DNA of 64,000 nucleotides from Nostoc sp. WHI (GTDB lineage: Bacteria; Cyanobacteriota; Cyanobacteriia; Cyanobacteriales; Nostocaceae): the NCBI RefSeq assembly GCF_015714725.1, contig NZ_WBKM01000145.1, positions 1 through 64,000 of the forward strand, written 5' to 3'. Position numbers and translations under genes: made by a program. Under the pieces are notes generated by a model that worked only from the letters and a program-made list of their open reading frames with translations, was not told the origin of the DNA and did not search any database. Each line of letters opens with the position of its first letter. Positions within the stretch are counted from its first letter, which is position 1. Of this stretch, positions 53,878-63,734 are shown piece by piece.

Positions 53878-55158
53878 TTATTGTTCTAACATTTGAAAAA
53901 ATCGGGTAAAGTAATCTGGAAAGGTTTTCGCTGTACAACCGGGGTCTTTAATTACAATCCCCGGAACTTTTAAGCCAGTGACAGAAAAGGCCATTGCCAT
54001 GCGATGATCATGATAAGTTTCGATCGCAGCTGGAGTAATGGGGCCAGGCTCAATCTTGAGTCTATCGGCAAATTCTTCAACCTGGACTCCTAAGCGCCGC
54101 AACTCGGTAACAACCGCGTGAATACGGTCGGTTTCTTTATAGCGAATATGTTCCACATTGCGAATGGTAACAGGTGAACTGGCAAAGGGGGCGATCGCTC
54201 CTAAAGTTTGTACCAAATCTGACATATCGTTCATATCAATATCGATACCCAGCAATTGCTCTGGCCCTGTTACTTCGGTGTAATCATCGGATTCATGAAT
54301 TTGGCAACCCATCTGTTCTAAGACATCGAGCCAAAGAATATCACCTTGACAGGATTGTTTGGTCAAATGCTTAACCCGCACCCGTCCACCAGTGACGGCG
54401 GCGGCGGCAAAAAAGTAAGAAGCATTTGACGCATCAGGTTCTATTGTGTAATGACGAGCCTGGTAACGCTGACCTGCTTTAATTTGAAATTGATTTTCAC
54501 CGATTTCAATCACCTCTACGCCAAAATCTGCCATCAGGCGACAAGTCATTTTGATGTAAGACTGAGAAACCAGCGTACCCTCAACTTCAATAATTGTGTC
54601 TTGTTGAGCATAAGGCGCAATCATCAGTAATGCCGAAAGTTGCTGACTTGTTTGGTTGGCTTGCAAACGAAAATTTCCCCCAGAAAACTGCCCACCGTAG
54701 ATGGTGTAAGGCATAAACCCAGGATTTCCCTCGAAGTTAACGGTTATTCCGCTTGTTTGCAGCACCGTCAGCAAATCACCCATCGGTCTTTCTCGCATCC
54801 GAGGAACACCGTCTAGGCGATATTCACCGTTACCCAATGCCACCAGCGCCGAGATAAACCTTGCTGCTGTACCTGCTAAACCCACAAATAAATCTGCTTG
54901 CTTCGCTGGAATTTCGCCTCCCCTTCCTGCCACTTGAATCTGAGCCAGATGAGGATTTAGAGTAATGGGAATGCCCAATTGCTCTAAACATTTAGCAAAA
55001 TAATCGCTGTCGTCACTAAATAAGGCATTTTCTAAAATAGAGTTGCCTTGCGCCAAAGCAGCAACGAGTAACGCCCGATTGGTAATACTTTTAGAACCAG
55101 GAATCTCTACCGTGGCATCTATTGGGCGATTCAAAGGAGGGATTGCAATAGTATCCAC
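53878..55158 (-). CDS. aroA: 3-phosphoshikimate 1-carboxyvinyltransferase (EPSP synthase)
   Basis: 426 residues. Substrate motifs: PGSKSITNRALLVAALA at the N-terminus, LAGTAARFISALVALG, RMRERPMGDLL, EPDASNASYFFAAAAV and, near the end, KETDRIHAV and YHDHRMAMAFSVTG. Joins shikimate 3-P and PEP in the aromatic amino acid pathway. Length and order are normal. Confidence 0.96.
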   Translation of the reverse strand: MDTIAIPPLNRPIDATVEIPGSKSITNRALLVAALAQGNSILENALFSDDSDYFAKCLEQLGIPITLNPHLAQIQVAGRGGEIPAKQADLFVGLAGTAARFISALVALGNGEYRLDGVPRMRERPMGDLLTVLQTSGITVNFEGNPGFMPYTIYGGQFSGGNFRLQANQTSQQLSALLMIAPYAQQDTIIEVEGTLVSQSYIKMTCRLMADFGVEVIEIGENQFQIKAGQRYQARHYTIEPDASNASYFFAAAAVTGGRVRVKHLTKQSCQGDILWLDVLEQMGCQIHESDDYTEVTGPEQLLGIDIDMNDMSDLVQTLGAIAPFASSPVTIRNVEHIRYKETDRIHAVVTELRRLGVQVEEFADRLKIEPGPITPAAIETYHDHRMAMAFSVTGLKVPGIVIKDPGCTAKTFPDYFTRFFQMLEQ

Positions 55159-55224
55159 TTAAAACCTCTATATAAGTGTTTAGCTACAATTCACTTATGT
55201 TCTCATATTTTGACACTCTCAGGT

Positions 55225-56556
55225 CTAAAGACACTGAGATTCTGCGGACAGAGTAAACTTAGGTAGCATCCAAAGTCTAACTCTCGCTGCGGTCGTCAAG
55301 ACCCGCCTACCCAGTAAGCCTAAGTCTAGGCTTAGATTGCTGGCTACTTTTCGCAAAATATTCGCGCTGCCGTTCAAATCTGCATTTACAATTGAACCAT
55401 TTGCTGACTGATACAGACCTCTTTTAATCCGCTTACCAGATGCTTTCCACCCAATAGGTTTTTGACCATATTTGGGTAGGGAGTCTCCATCTAGAAAGCT
55501 AGCTTTTGACGTGTAGGCTTCCTCGGTTTCAATAAATCTAATGCCGTGCAAATCACACAGTTGTTTCAATCGGTCTTTCAATTTACCCAAAGGCATTTGA
55601 ACAAACTTCTGATTGTTCACTCTACCCATATTGGCATTAGACTTAAAACCCTCGTTCCACCCAAGTACTAAAGTACCAACGCCATATTTAAGGCAGTGGT
55701 CAATAATTAATCTTGCTGCTTTGTTAATCCCGTCCCGCATCTGGTGATTACGTTTACGGGTTACACGGTCTAACCAATTGTCCCAATAGCAAGATGGTTT
55801 ACCCTCCTTACGTGTTGATACTTTCTTATTCCATAGCTGATTCATCGCCTTCATTGCACGGGCATCAATCAACAGGGAATTACCCAATGTATCAACACAA
55901 GCAGCTAAATTATCAGCAGTCCCAAGGTCAATAGACAACGCCTGATTTGTATCTAGATCGTGCTTTTGTTTGGCGACTTCGTAGGACATCTCAAGATAAA
56001 AAGCACCATTCTTAGGTAGAATCGTAAACTCTTTAACCTTTGAGTAGTCAATGTTTGACGGCATTGGCAGAAAGAACTCAGACACACCAAACCAACGCCT
56101 AACTGTCAACCCCAGAGAAAACCTAAGTTGTCCATTAACTAATGTTGGTTTTTGACCTCCTGAGTTTGGATAGGCGACTTTGAATAACTTTAACCCTTTT
56201 AGATAATTAGGTGGTTTCGGCCTGAAATGTAGTTCACCTTTTAAATACAAATCTCTCAATTCTTTGAAAGACTTGAACGCCTCTGTAACTGACATTAGAG
56301 TTTGTTGCATTGGCGTAGAAGGCAGAGATTGAGCAAGCATTGACTTTGCAATTGATGGCTCAAATGCTAAATCAAATTTGCCTGTCAACAGTTTATTTGT
56401 TTTAAAAAAAGTTTGTCGTGCAAAATAAATCCCTGTATTGTAAAGCTTGCCTGATTGCTCGCAGAGATATTCTAATAGCGCTTTCGTCTCATTCCTTGGG
56501 AACAACAAAACTTGTTGCACACCCATGCTTTTGTTAGGTTTTGCCACTATTTGCAC
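55225..56556 (-). CDS. tnpB: TnpB-family RNA-guided nuclease of IS605 element
   Basis: 443 residues. RuvC triad visible: Asp in LSIDLGTADN, Glu in FIETEEAYTSKASF, Asp in NADLNGSANI. The usual CXXC zinc finger between the last two is absent; instead there is ASFLDGDSLPKYGQKP, a form common in cyanobacteria. An omega RNA would be expected from the element's end overlapping the tnpB 3' end, which here folds into the 55219-55239 hairpin. Frame intact, so it may be active. Confidence 0.92.
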   Translation of the reverse strand: MQIVAKPNKSMGVQQVLLFPRNETKALLEYLCEQSGKLYNTGIYFARQTFFKTNKLLTGKFDLAFEPSIAKSMLAQSLPSTPMQQTLMSVTEAFKSFKELRDLYLKGELHFRPKPPNYLKGLKLFKVAYPNSGGQKPTLVNGQLRFSLGLTVRRWFGVSEFFLPMPSNIDYSKVKEFTILPKNGAFYLEMSYEVAKQKHDLDTNQALSIDLGTADNLAACVDTLGNSLLIDARAMKAMNQLWNKKVSTRKEGKPSCYWDNWLDRVTRKRNHQMRDGINKAARLIIDHCLKYGVGTLVLGWNEGFKSNANMGRVNNQKFVQMPLGKLKDRLKQLCDLHGIRFIETEEAYTSKASFLDGDSLPKYGQKPIGWKASGKRIKRGLYQSANGSIVNADLNGSANILRKVASNLSLDLGLLGRRVLTTAARVRLWMLPKFTLSAESQCL

Positions 56557-56628
56557 CTACAAGATTAGTTGCTTTGCATATAGTAATTGATTATAGTAGA
56601 TAAATTAATACATATCTACTAATCTAGG

Positions 56629-57036
56629 ATGCTCACTCAGCAAGATTATAATACTCATAACCATGTCAAGTACTTGATTAACTATCATTTTGTGTTTATC
56701 CCTAAACGGCGAAAGAAAGTTTTAGTAGGTGAAGTGACAACTAAAATTAGACAGATATTTGCTGAATTAGCTATAGAGAAAAATTGGGATATTCTCGCTT
56801 TAGAAATAGCTCCTGACCACGTTCACTTGTTTGTTAGCGTCAAGCCTACAGATACTCCACATTTAGTAGTTAAGGCTTTTAAAGGACGCTCTAGCTATTT
56901 GCTGAGAAAAGAATTCCCTGCTCTTTTAAAACTTCCTTCATTATGGACAAGTAGTTATTTTGTGAGTACTGCTGGTAACATAAGCAGTGAGGCGGTTAGA
57001 AAGTATATTGAAGATCCTCACCATGCCTCAAATTAA
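56629..57036 (+). CDS. tnpA: IS200/IS605 transposase TnpA
   Basis: 135 residues. HUH motif in IAPDHVHLFVSVKP; the nucleophilic Tyr is expected in VRKYIEDPHH; YHFVFIPKRRKKVL at the start and WTSSYFVSTAGNISSEAV are family blocks. Single-strand transposition of the element. Complete length. Confidence 0.95.
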   Translation: MLTQQDYNTHNHVKYLINYHFVFIPKRRKKVLVGEVTTKIRQIFAELAIEKNWDILALEIAPDHVHLFVSVKPTDTPHLVVKAFKGRSSYLLRKEFPALLKLPSLWTSSYFVSTAGNISSEAVRKYIEDPHHASN

Positions 57037-57198
57037 GAAAAAAATACTACTGCGACTAAAGGAGCCACTGCGTTGCGCGGGTTAAGAGCGTTGTAGCAAG
57101 TGGCGTTCGCCCGTGCCGCTTCCCTCTCAGGTCTGAAGACGCTGAGTTTCCCGCATCCCGCGTATTCCTATGAGTGGGGAGTGGGGAAGGTTATATCG

Positions 57199-58731
57199 TC
57201 AAAATTGCGTTTCTGAGTGGATGTGAAGAGTTTCGCCTGTCTGTGGATGCTCAAAACGAAGTTCTCTAGCGTGCAGATGTAACCGACTTGCTTCTGCACA
57301 GCATCCATAAAAGCGATCGCCTAAAATAGTTACCCCAAGTCCTCGCGCATCAGCTGCATGAACCCTTAATTGATGAGTGCGTCCTGTTAGCGGTATAAAT
57401 TCTATGCGGGTGTAGTCTCCTCCTTCTCTCGCCATTACCCGGAAGTGTGTCAAGCTGGGTTTACCGCGCTGCCAATCAACTTTTTGCTCAGGGCGATTTT
57501 GCGGATCTCCCCACAATGGCAGATCAATTGTACCTTGGTCAACTGTCGCAGCCCCGCCAAGTATGGCTTCATAAACCTTGTGAATCTGCCGTTGCTGAAA
57601 CTGTTGGCTGAGTTGTCGATGGGTTTGGCGATCGCGTGCCAATAACAAAATACCAGAAGTTTCCTGATCCAGGCGATGCACAGATGCAAGCGCCATGCCA
57701 TCGGGTAACAGATGACGTAAGCGACTCAAAACACTATCTTGGCGATCGCGGTAACGGCCAGGCACCGAAAGCAGCCCAGCAGGTTTGTTTACAGCAATCA
57801 GCCATTCATCTTGATAAAGAATGGGGATCTCTTCCTTGGAAAAATCTTTATTAATGATTGAAATAGGTTTCAACCCTGAGAGCAAAAACCCCATCAACGG
57901 CTGACATCGCTCGGCACAGGCTCCATAAAATTCTCCCGGTATTTTGTCCTGATTTATCGAAGACGCTCCCCACCAAAATTCTGCCATTGCCAGTGGTTTG
58001 AGGTTATGCGTTGCCGCATAATGGAGCAGTTTTGGGGCACAACAATCTCCAGTGCCAGTGGGCAAGCCTTCTGGCATCAATTGCTGCAACGATTGCGATC
58101 GCCCGGAAAAATTAGTCAGGCTGTAGCTAGCGTGCATCTGAGCTTGTAATTGACGAGATAATATTTTACGCTGTTGTTTCAGTTCGCTAATTCGCGCCTC
58201 TGTAGCTGTAATTAACTGCTGGAGGGGCTGTAATACTGCATTTTGCTGGCGTTTAAGTTGTCGTCGCTCAAGTCCCTGCTGACGGCTTTCTTCATCGAGT
58301 TGTTCAAGGGAAAGAGTTAGTGCTTCTCCAGTAAAAGTATTGCAGATTTGCTGACGTTTTTCCTGTCGTTGATGTTTGCAATGACGATGGCGATCGCTCA
58401 TTTCTTGCAATTGCTGCTCAAACTCATGACATAAGGTTTCATACTGCTGGCGTTCGTTCAGTTGTTTCAAAGTAAGGAGTTCTTGCTTGATCGCGTCCAA
58501 CTGTGCCAAAGTGCTGGCTTCCTCTAAAGCAACTCCGTCTCTTCCCGGAATTGGTGGTATCCAGCCTTCAACTACGCTGCAACCATTCAAAAGACCGGAG
58601 AAGGCTTTGAGTACCCGTTGTTCGCCATTGGATAGTTCAACTAATAATACTCCATACATCTTACCTTCACGAGAATAACAGTCATTGTTAGCAAGGTGTT
58701 GCATGAGTCCGTGGGCGATCGCTTCGGACAT
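57199..58731 (-). CDS. RluA-family RNA pseudouridine synthase with N-terminal extension
   Basis: 510 residues. Catalytic domain in the C-terminal 220: PILYQDEWLIAVNKPAGLLS, VHRLDQETSGILLLARD (catalytic Asp), PLTGRTHQLRVHAA. The N-terminal 290 residues carry a Gln-rich coiled coil (about 75-200) and a domain with APKLLHYAATHNLKPLAMAEFW, as in the RluA-like subgroup acting on tRNA or 23S rRNA. Target not deducible. Confidence 0.9.
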   Translation of the reverse strand: MSEAIAHGLMQHLANNDCYSREGKMYGVLLVELSNGEQRVLKAFSGLLNGCSVVEGWIPPIPGRDGVALEEASTLAQLDAIKQELLTLKQLNERQQYETLCHEFEQQLQEMSDRHRHCKHQRQEKRQQICNTFTGEALTLSLEQLDEESRQQGLERRQLKRQQNAVLQPLQQLITATEARISELKQQRKILSRQLQAQMHASYSLTNFSGRSQSLQQLMPEGLPTGTGDCCAPKLLHYAATHNLKPLAMAEFWWGASSINQDKIPGEFYGACAERCQPLMGFLLSGLKPISIINKDFSKEEIPILYQDEWLIAVNKPAGLLSVPGRYRDRQDSVLSRLRHLLPDGMALASVHRLDQETSGILLLARDRQTHRQLSQQFQQRQIHKVYEAILGGAATVDQGTIDLPLWGDPQNRPEQKVDWQRGKPSLTHFRVMAREGGDYTRIEFIPLTGRTHQLRVHAADARGLGVTILGDRFYGCCAEASRLHLHARELRFEHPQTGETLHIHSETQF

Positions 58732-58865
58732 TGCATTGCGGGGTAATTTTAGGCGATGTCTACGACGGGCTGCGCCTACGCACAGAAAATAATTTGACTT
58801 AGAAAGTCCGGGAATTTACTCAGGGGAAGTTACAGCAGTGGGAAGGGTAAATGTAAGCTGAGTAT

Positions 58866-59006
58866 ATGCCCAAGAAAATCAGAGAACTCAAAAGCTTATT
58901 GCTGCAAGCAGGCTTTACCTACCGTCCTGGTAAAGATAGCCACACTAATTGGTATCATCTTCTCATACCTGGGAGAGTTACTATAGCAATCCTAAATGAG
59001 TCGTGA
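58866..59006 (+). pseudogene. HicA-like toxin truncated by repeat
   Basis: MPKKIRELKSLLLQAGFTYR, PGKDSHTNWYHLLIPGRVTI match the start of HicA mRNA interferases, including the catalytic-type SHT-W. After residue 39 the frame enters the 127-bp repeat and stops at 59006, so the C-terminal third is lost. No HicB partner is next to it. Confidence 0.7.
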
Positions 59007-59108
59007 AAAATATAAATAAGGAAACGAACCGCCAAGAACGCCAAGGACACAAAGGGAAGAAAGAAGAAAGAGATATAGAATTTTCACAAATGATTTAGGA
59101 CTGCTATA
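58982..59108. mobile_element. MITE-like element, 127 bp
   Basis: TATAGCAATCCTAAAT (58982-58997) and ATTTAGGACTGCTATA (59093-59108) are inverted with one mismatch. It lies within the hicA-like frame. Confidence 0.75.
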
Positions 59109-59146
59109 ATTCACTGATAATGTTAGTATCGCAGAGAAAGCTCATA

Positions 59147-59422
59147 CTATTCTTCAGCAAATGGAATAGGGCGATCGCTACATCGTGCAGGTGTCTCTAA
59201 AATATAATTTTCTTCAGCACAGATTTGACGTAGTTCTACAAAAGCATCTGCGAAGGAAGAGACTTTTTGTTGCTGATGCCAAGCAAGGAAGGCTTGAAAA
59301 AGTTTAGGTTCTACGATCGCCGCAACTAATTTGTCCTGCTTGAAGATTAATTGAGGTTCTGATGCAATAGCATCAATCACCTCTGGCAGTTTTTGTTGTG
59401 CTTCGTCAAGTTTCCAGTTCAT
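59147..59422 (-). CDS. Phd/YefM-type antitoxin, apparently orphan
   Basis: 91 residues. MNWKLDEAQQKLPEVIDAIA, then FKQDKLVAAIVEPKLFQAFL is the beta-hairpin/helix dimerisation core of Phd-like antitoxins. No toxin gene follows on the minus strand before 58731, so it is orphaned or its toxin was lost. Proximity to the hicA relic suggests a small decayed toxin-antitoxin region. Confidence 0.75.
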   Translation of the reverse strand: MNWKLDEAQQKLPEVIDAIASEPQLIFKQDKLVAAIVEPKLFQAFLAWHQQQKVSSFADAFVELRQICAEENYILETPARCSDRPIPFAEE

Positions 59423-59678
59423 TTGTTTTAAATGTTGGACTGCTGATTATAACTTAACGTAACTTTAGATATCGCTTGGCATAGATCCAGATAATCTTGA
59501 TTAATCTGCGATCGCTTGCTAGTACTTCTCCATCGCTCAAAGAGTCGAGACAGAGCATAATCAGGATTAATCAGGCTGTGTTGTTGGTAAATTTTACTTA
59601 TTTTTTGTGTTTTCAGCTAAATACTCAAAACAGCTAACTCAGCACGGGCTAAACGCCCCGCTACCGCTAACACTAAGG

Positions 59679-59903
59679 TAGCCGCCAAATTTTGATGGTG
59701 TTGTCCCAACTACTACCAACAAGGGTTTTGCCATCTGGGCTAATGGCGACGGAATAAACCGAGTCAGAATGCCCGCAGATCATAACTGTGCATCTATAAG
59801 CAAATGTATTTATTATCGCTTAAGCACGACCTACTTCTGGTAGAAACTGTCAAGACTACCACTGACAAGGGTTTAGCCATCTGGGCTATATTTGGTTTTG
59901 TTG
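59679..59903 (-). pseudogene. WD40-repeat protein relic
   Basis: On the minus strand 59679-59793 reads GHSDSVYSVAISPDGKTLVG then SSWDNTIKIW, one good WD40 blade. Bases 59848-59903 give SPDG, a stop, and TLVSGSLDS, a second, broken blade. No start or full gene. The rest of 59423-60135 shows no gene. Confidence 0.65.
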
Positions 59904-60138
59904 ATTTCTAGCCAGTTGCAGAGCAGGAACTGAACTCTGTTGAGCGCTGTATCAATTATGTAGAGCTATTCTACAGCACTCATTTGACAACTGGCATAGC
60001 TGGGACACCAGAAGCGGAAAGTTTTACCTTATCCCCCGTACACTTCTTTACTGTCCCGTTGTGTTGATATCTCCATTGAAACTGCAACTCGAAGTTATGA
60101 GATGCCAAATTGCCAAAATTGCTTAGGGCGGTATTTCA

Positions 60139-60268
60139 TATCATGTTCGACTTAAGACTTATGTCATTGCGAGGGTCGCGTGGCAATCCCAAAACTTTGC
60201 GATTGCTTCATTCCACTTCGTTGCATTCGCAATGACATATCGTAAGTGATTTGCCGAACTTGATATCA
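60139..60268. repeat. MITE-like repeat
   Basis: ATGTCATTGCGA near 60161 is exactly inverted at 60227-60238, with looser outer complementarity (CATATCATGTTCG and CGAACTTGATATC). Confidence 0.5.
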
Positions 60269-60359
60269 TCCCCATATTCTTTTCCTGGAACAGCTAATCT
60301 TCGCCCAAGATTTGCCACCACACTGCACTCATCACTCAATAGCCCCTTGTGATTTGAAG

Positions 60360-61706
60360 TTACAGAGGTGTCACAGAAGCCTGTTGCACCGTATTGTTAA
60401 CAGTTTTTGGTTCTACAAAAGCTTCTCGACCTGTAATCAATCTAGAGCGACGATTACGAGTAATATAATTCCACGCCCACTGAAATACTACTAGTAATTT
60501 AGTGTCAAACTCGATTAAGAAGTAGATGTGAACTAGTAGCCAAAATGCCCAAGCAATGAAGCCTGTGAGTTTGATTAAGCCTAAATCTACAACAGCTAAA
60601 TTTTGCCCAATCATCGCCAAACTACCCACATCGTTGTAATTAAATTGTGGCAAAGTCTGACCTTTAAGCCGTTGTTTAATTAGTTTACCTACATACTCTC
60701 CTTGTTGTTTAGCGACAGGTGCAACACCAGGTAAGACTTTACTATCTTGGTGGGAGAAGTTAGCTAAATCTCCAATTACGAAAATGTTGGCATAACCCTC
60801 GATAGACAAGTCAGGTTCTACAATTACACGCCCAGAGTAATCGCACTCTACACCTGTACTTTCTGCTAAGACTTTCCCCATTGGGGAACCTTGGACACCT
60901 GCTGCCCACAATATAGTTTTTGAGGCAATTTCTGTAAATTCATTGTCTTGCTTGAAAGTAACGATATCACCTTCAATATTTGTCACCCTAGTGTGAGTGT
61001 GGAGTTCCACACCCAACTTTTGCAAAGATACTGCTGCTGATGCCGATAACTCTGGCGCCATGTGTGGGAGGATGCGAGGGCCCCCTTGTAATAGTAAAAT
61101 TTTCGTTTCTGAAGTGTCGATGCTGCGGAAATCTTCTTTGAGAGTTTTGTATGCCAACTCAGCGATCGCACCTGCTAATTCTACACCCGTCGGGCCACCC
61201 CCCACAATCACAAAACTCAACCAAGCACGGCGAATTTCTGGATCAGTTTCTTTTTCTGCTGCTTCAAATGCGCCAAATATCCGGCGACGCATTTCTATCG
61301 CATCTTCCACAGTTTTCAAGCCAGGAGCAACTTCTTTCCAGTCATCCTTACCAAAATAGGAATGGTTAGCACCTGTGGCGATAATTAATGTATCATAAGG
61401 TACTACTTCATCACCCAAAGTAACTTGTTGCGCTTTTGGATCAATATCATTTACTTCTCCCAACAACACCTTTGTATTCTTGCTTTTGCTAAATACAGAT
61501 CGCAATGGTGCAGAAATATCAGAAGGTGCTAACGCACCTGTAGCAACTTGATATAAAAGCGGCTGAAATAGGTGAAAGTTACGTTTATCAATGAGAGTAA
61601 CATTTACATTCGCTGCATTCAGAGCCTTTGTTGCATACAGTCCACCAAAACCACCACCAACGATTACAACCTGATGTGGTGCATTATTATTAAGTGCAAC
61701 TACCAT
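60360..61706 (-). CDS. ndh: Type II NAD(P)H dehydrogenase (NDH-2)
   Basis: 448 residues. FAD-binding VVIVGGGFGGLYATKALN, NFHLFQPLLYQVATG, the second Rossmann motif FVIVGGGPTGVELAGAIAEL, IFVIGDLANF, and VAPVAKQQGEYVGK near the C-terminus. A hydrophobic C-terminal stretch (IAWAFWLLVHIYFLI) fits monotopic membrane attachment. Passes electrons from NAD(P)H to quinone without pumping. Cyanobacteria carry several (NdbA-C); the subtype is not assigned. Confidence 0.94.
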   Translation of the reverse strand: MVVALNNNAPHQVVIVGGGFGGLYATKALNAANVNVTLIDKRNFHLFQPLLYQVATGALAPSDISAPLRSVFSKSKNTKVLLGEVNDIDPKAQQVTLGDEVVPYDTLIIATGANHSYFGKDDWKEVAPGLKTVEDAIEMRRRIFGAFEAAEKETDPEIRRAWLSFVIVGGGPTGVELAGAIAELAYKTLKEDFRSIDTSETKILLLQGGPRILPHMAPELSASAAVSLQKLGVELHTHTRVTNIEGDIVTFKQDNEFTEIASKTILWAAGVQGSPMGKVLAESTGVECDYSGRVIVEPDLSIEGYANIFVIGDLANFSHQDSKVLPGVAPVAKQQGEYVGKLIKQRLKGQTLPQFNYNDVGSLAMIGQNLAVVDLGLIKLTGFIAWAFWLLVHIYFLIEFDTKLLVVFQWAWNYITRNRRSRLITGREAFVEPKTVNNTVQQASVTPL

Positions 61707-61933
61707 ACGAAATATTTCCTTGTGTTAATAAGCTGTAACTATTCTTAACAAAGATGTAACAGCATTATGATAGAGGTTGCTGCTTATTTAGAACAATTGA
61801 AAAAATAATAAAAGTATTCAAAGTTATACCATTTTGAATTTTAGATTTTAGATTTTGGATTGGAAACCGCTTACTGTATCTGGGTTTCTCTGTCCATCTG
61901 TAGCAATCATTTTTCAAATTGATATTAGTGATG

Positions 61934-62067
61934 CAATACGGTTCGGTTAATATGTTTGGCTCTCGGAGATCCCCCCAACCCCCCTTAAAAAGGGGGGCTT
62001 TTTTCCTCCTTTACCCCCTTTTTAAGGGGGTCGCCACAGGCGGGGGGATCTTATCCGAACCGTATTG
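61934..62067. mobile_element. Intact 134-bp MITE with target duplication
   Basis: CAATACGGTTCGG (61934-61946) and CCGAACCGTATTG (62055-62067) are perfectly inverted. ATTAGTGATG flanks it on both sides (61924-61933 and 62068-62077). The interior is palindromic (CCCCTTAAAAAGGGG, CCCCCTTTTTAAGGGGG). Same family as 16597-17180. The remaining 61707-62652 shows no gene. Confidence 0.9.
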
Positions 62068-62736
62068 ATTAGTGATGGGTCATTATCAAGAGAGAAAAGT
62101 TTAGTAATTATGAATTCGGCAAGCAGGTCTATTTGCACTCATTGAACTGCTTTCCTTCAACAATAAGATATTCACTATGAGCGATAACTATATTTTGAAA
62201 CGTATGCATACATACAGACAGCAAATCCTAAAAGAAAATAAAGAAATCTGTTATTCGTCCAACCAAATAATAAGATACTAATAGTAGTAGCGTATACAAA
62301 AAACGATTTGTAGTTTCATTTAACTCATGTTTGAGTGCATCTGAGTACAGCTTAATATATTGCAAAATATCTTGATGAAATGTTTGCCAAGGCTTACAGG
62401 TAAAGTTTCTTGTAGCGAGTACAGAAATTCTTTAACCCTGCCCAAAAAATACTAACACCCCTATTGTTAAAGACTAGCGCCCCTACCCCAAGACAAATTT
62501 TAAGTTTATCTTGAGTAGGGGTTTCGGCGTTTGAGTACAACATTAATCAATCCAATAAATCCAATCAACATTAGTTTTCCTATCTAGTTGGAAGTCGCCT
62601 GATATAAGCATAAAAATAGCAGATAACTCTTTCTACCAGATAGACATTACCGATGCAACAGTCTTTAGACAATATTAGCGATGTCTACGACGGGCTACGC
62701 CAGACTACCAAAACGCAGAATTCTGCCCATACATCT

Positions 62737-63408
62737 ATGCTGAAAAATTTACTCTCTGGCGTTTTTTTTGAGCCATTATTGAGTGATTTTCGCATTATTT
62801 TTGAGCGCGATCCCGCAGCCCGGAATTGGCTAGAGGTGGTGTTTTGCTATCCAGGATTGCACGCGCTATGTTTGCATCGTCTGGCTCACTGGTTACATTG
62901 TCGAGGAGTGAGTTTTATCCCCCGCTTAATTTCTCATTTGGGGCGATTTTTGACCGGAATTGAAATTCACCCAGGTGCAGAGATTGGTCAAGGCGTGTTT
63001 ATTGACCACGGAATGGGTGTTGTGATTGGCGAAACTGCGATCGTCGGCGACTATACACTGATTTATCAGGGCGTCACCCTTGGCGGAACTGGTAAAGAAA
63101 CTGGTAAGCGTCATCCCACAGTGGGTAAAAATGCTGTGATTGGGGCGGGTGCGAAAGTTTTAGGTAATCTGCAAATTGGCGATCGCGTCCGTATTGGTGC
63201 AGGTTCGGTTGTCTTGCGGGATGTTCCCAGCGATCGCACTGTGGTGGGAGTTCCCGGCCGAATTATTTCTCGGAATAAAAGCGCCAGCCTTTCTCCCTTA
63301 GAACATGGAAAGCTACCCGATGTGGAAGCAACCGTGATTCGTTCTTTGCTCTCGCGGATCGAGCAACTCGAAAAACAACTGCAAACTTTAGAAGTCAAGA
63401 GTCATTAG
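62737..63408 (+). CDS. cysE: Serine O-acetyltransferase
   Basis: 223 residues from MLKNLL at 62737; the upstream start at 62653 would add 28 residues encoded partly by a common interspersed repeat (GATGTCTACGACGGGCTACG), so it is less likely. [19 protein letters not shown], then the left-handed beta-helix with [37 protein letters not shown] and [11 protein letters not shown]. Makes O-acetylserine for cysteine synthesis. C-terminal tail helical. Confidence 0.93.
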   Translation: MLKNLLSGVFFEPLLSDFRIIFERDPAARNWLEVVFCYPGLHALCLHRLAHWLHCRGVSFIPRLISHLGRFLTGIEIHPGAEIGQGVFIDHGMGVVIGETAIVGDYTLIYQGVTLGGTGKETGKRHPTVGKNAVIGAGAKVLGNLQIGDRVRIGAGSVVLRDVPSDRTVVGVPGRIISRNKSASLSPLEHGKLPDVEATVIRSLLSRIEQLEKQLQTLEVKSH

Positions 63409-63488
63409 TCATTGGTCATTAGTCATTTGCAAATGACAACGGACAAATGAGAAAAGACAACGTACAAATGACAAAGGACAACGGACAA

Positions 63489-63734
63489 ATGACAAATCAT
63501 ACTTTAGGCGATCAAGTATTGCAGATTCCTTTGAGCGATCGCTGGCGAATCTATCACCGTTTGCAAGAGTTAAAAATTAAGAGTTCCTGTCCCCCCGATG
63601 GTTCTTTACGAGTGGAAGTGAACAATTTGCTAGAAGCAATTCTAATTCGCAGTACGGTTATGCAATTTCTTGCTTCTCGTCACGAATTATTAGAGTGGCT
63701 AGAGCGTTGCTGGCATTACAGGGATGAATCCTGA
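63489..63734 (+). CDS. Small conserved cyanobacterial protein (Asr1405/Asl0597-like)
   Basis: 81 residues from MTNHTLGDQVLQIPLSDRWR. Codons upstream of 63489 translate ACAAATGACAAAGGACAACGG repeats and are not credible. IYHRLQELKIKSSCPPDGSL, VEVNNLLEAILIRSTVMQFL and RHELLEWLERCW look helical. Function unknown. Downstream 63735-64000 holds a CTCCCCACTCCCTACTCC repeat and no gene. Confidence 0.7.
   Translation: MTNHTLGDQVLQIPLSDRWRIYHRLQELKIKSSCPPDGSLRVEVNNLLEAILIRSTVMQFLASRHELLEWLERCWHYRDES

Larger units (their letters stand above)
55205..57160. mobile_element. IS605-type element with divergent tnpA and tnpB
   Basis: tnpB (minus) and tnpA (plus) are divergent, 72 bases apart. Both outer ends carry the same imperfect hairpin in the same orientation: CTCAGGTCTAAAGACACTGA(G) at 55219-55239 and CTCAGGTCTGAAGACGCTGA(G) at 57126-57146, as expected for subterminal hairpins used by Y1 transposases. 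Exact ends are approximate. Confidence 0.8.

Noticed and set aside
57040..57200. Extra gene fragment right of tnpA
   Set aside because: Only the IS end hairpin and common GGGGAGTGGGG repeats are seen.
59110..59171. Possible C-terminal continuation of HicA after the MITE
   Set aside because: The frame gives DNVSIAEKAHTILQQME, which lacks HicA C-terminal features and overlaps the end of the Phd-like gene, so it may be chance.
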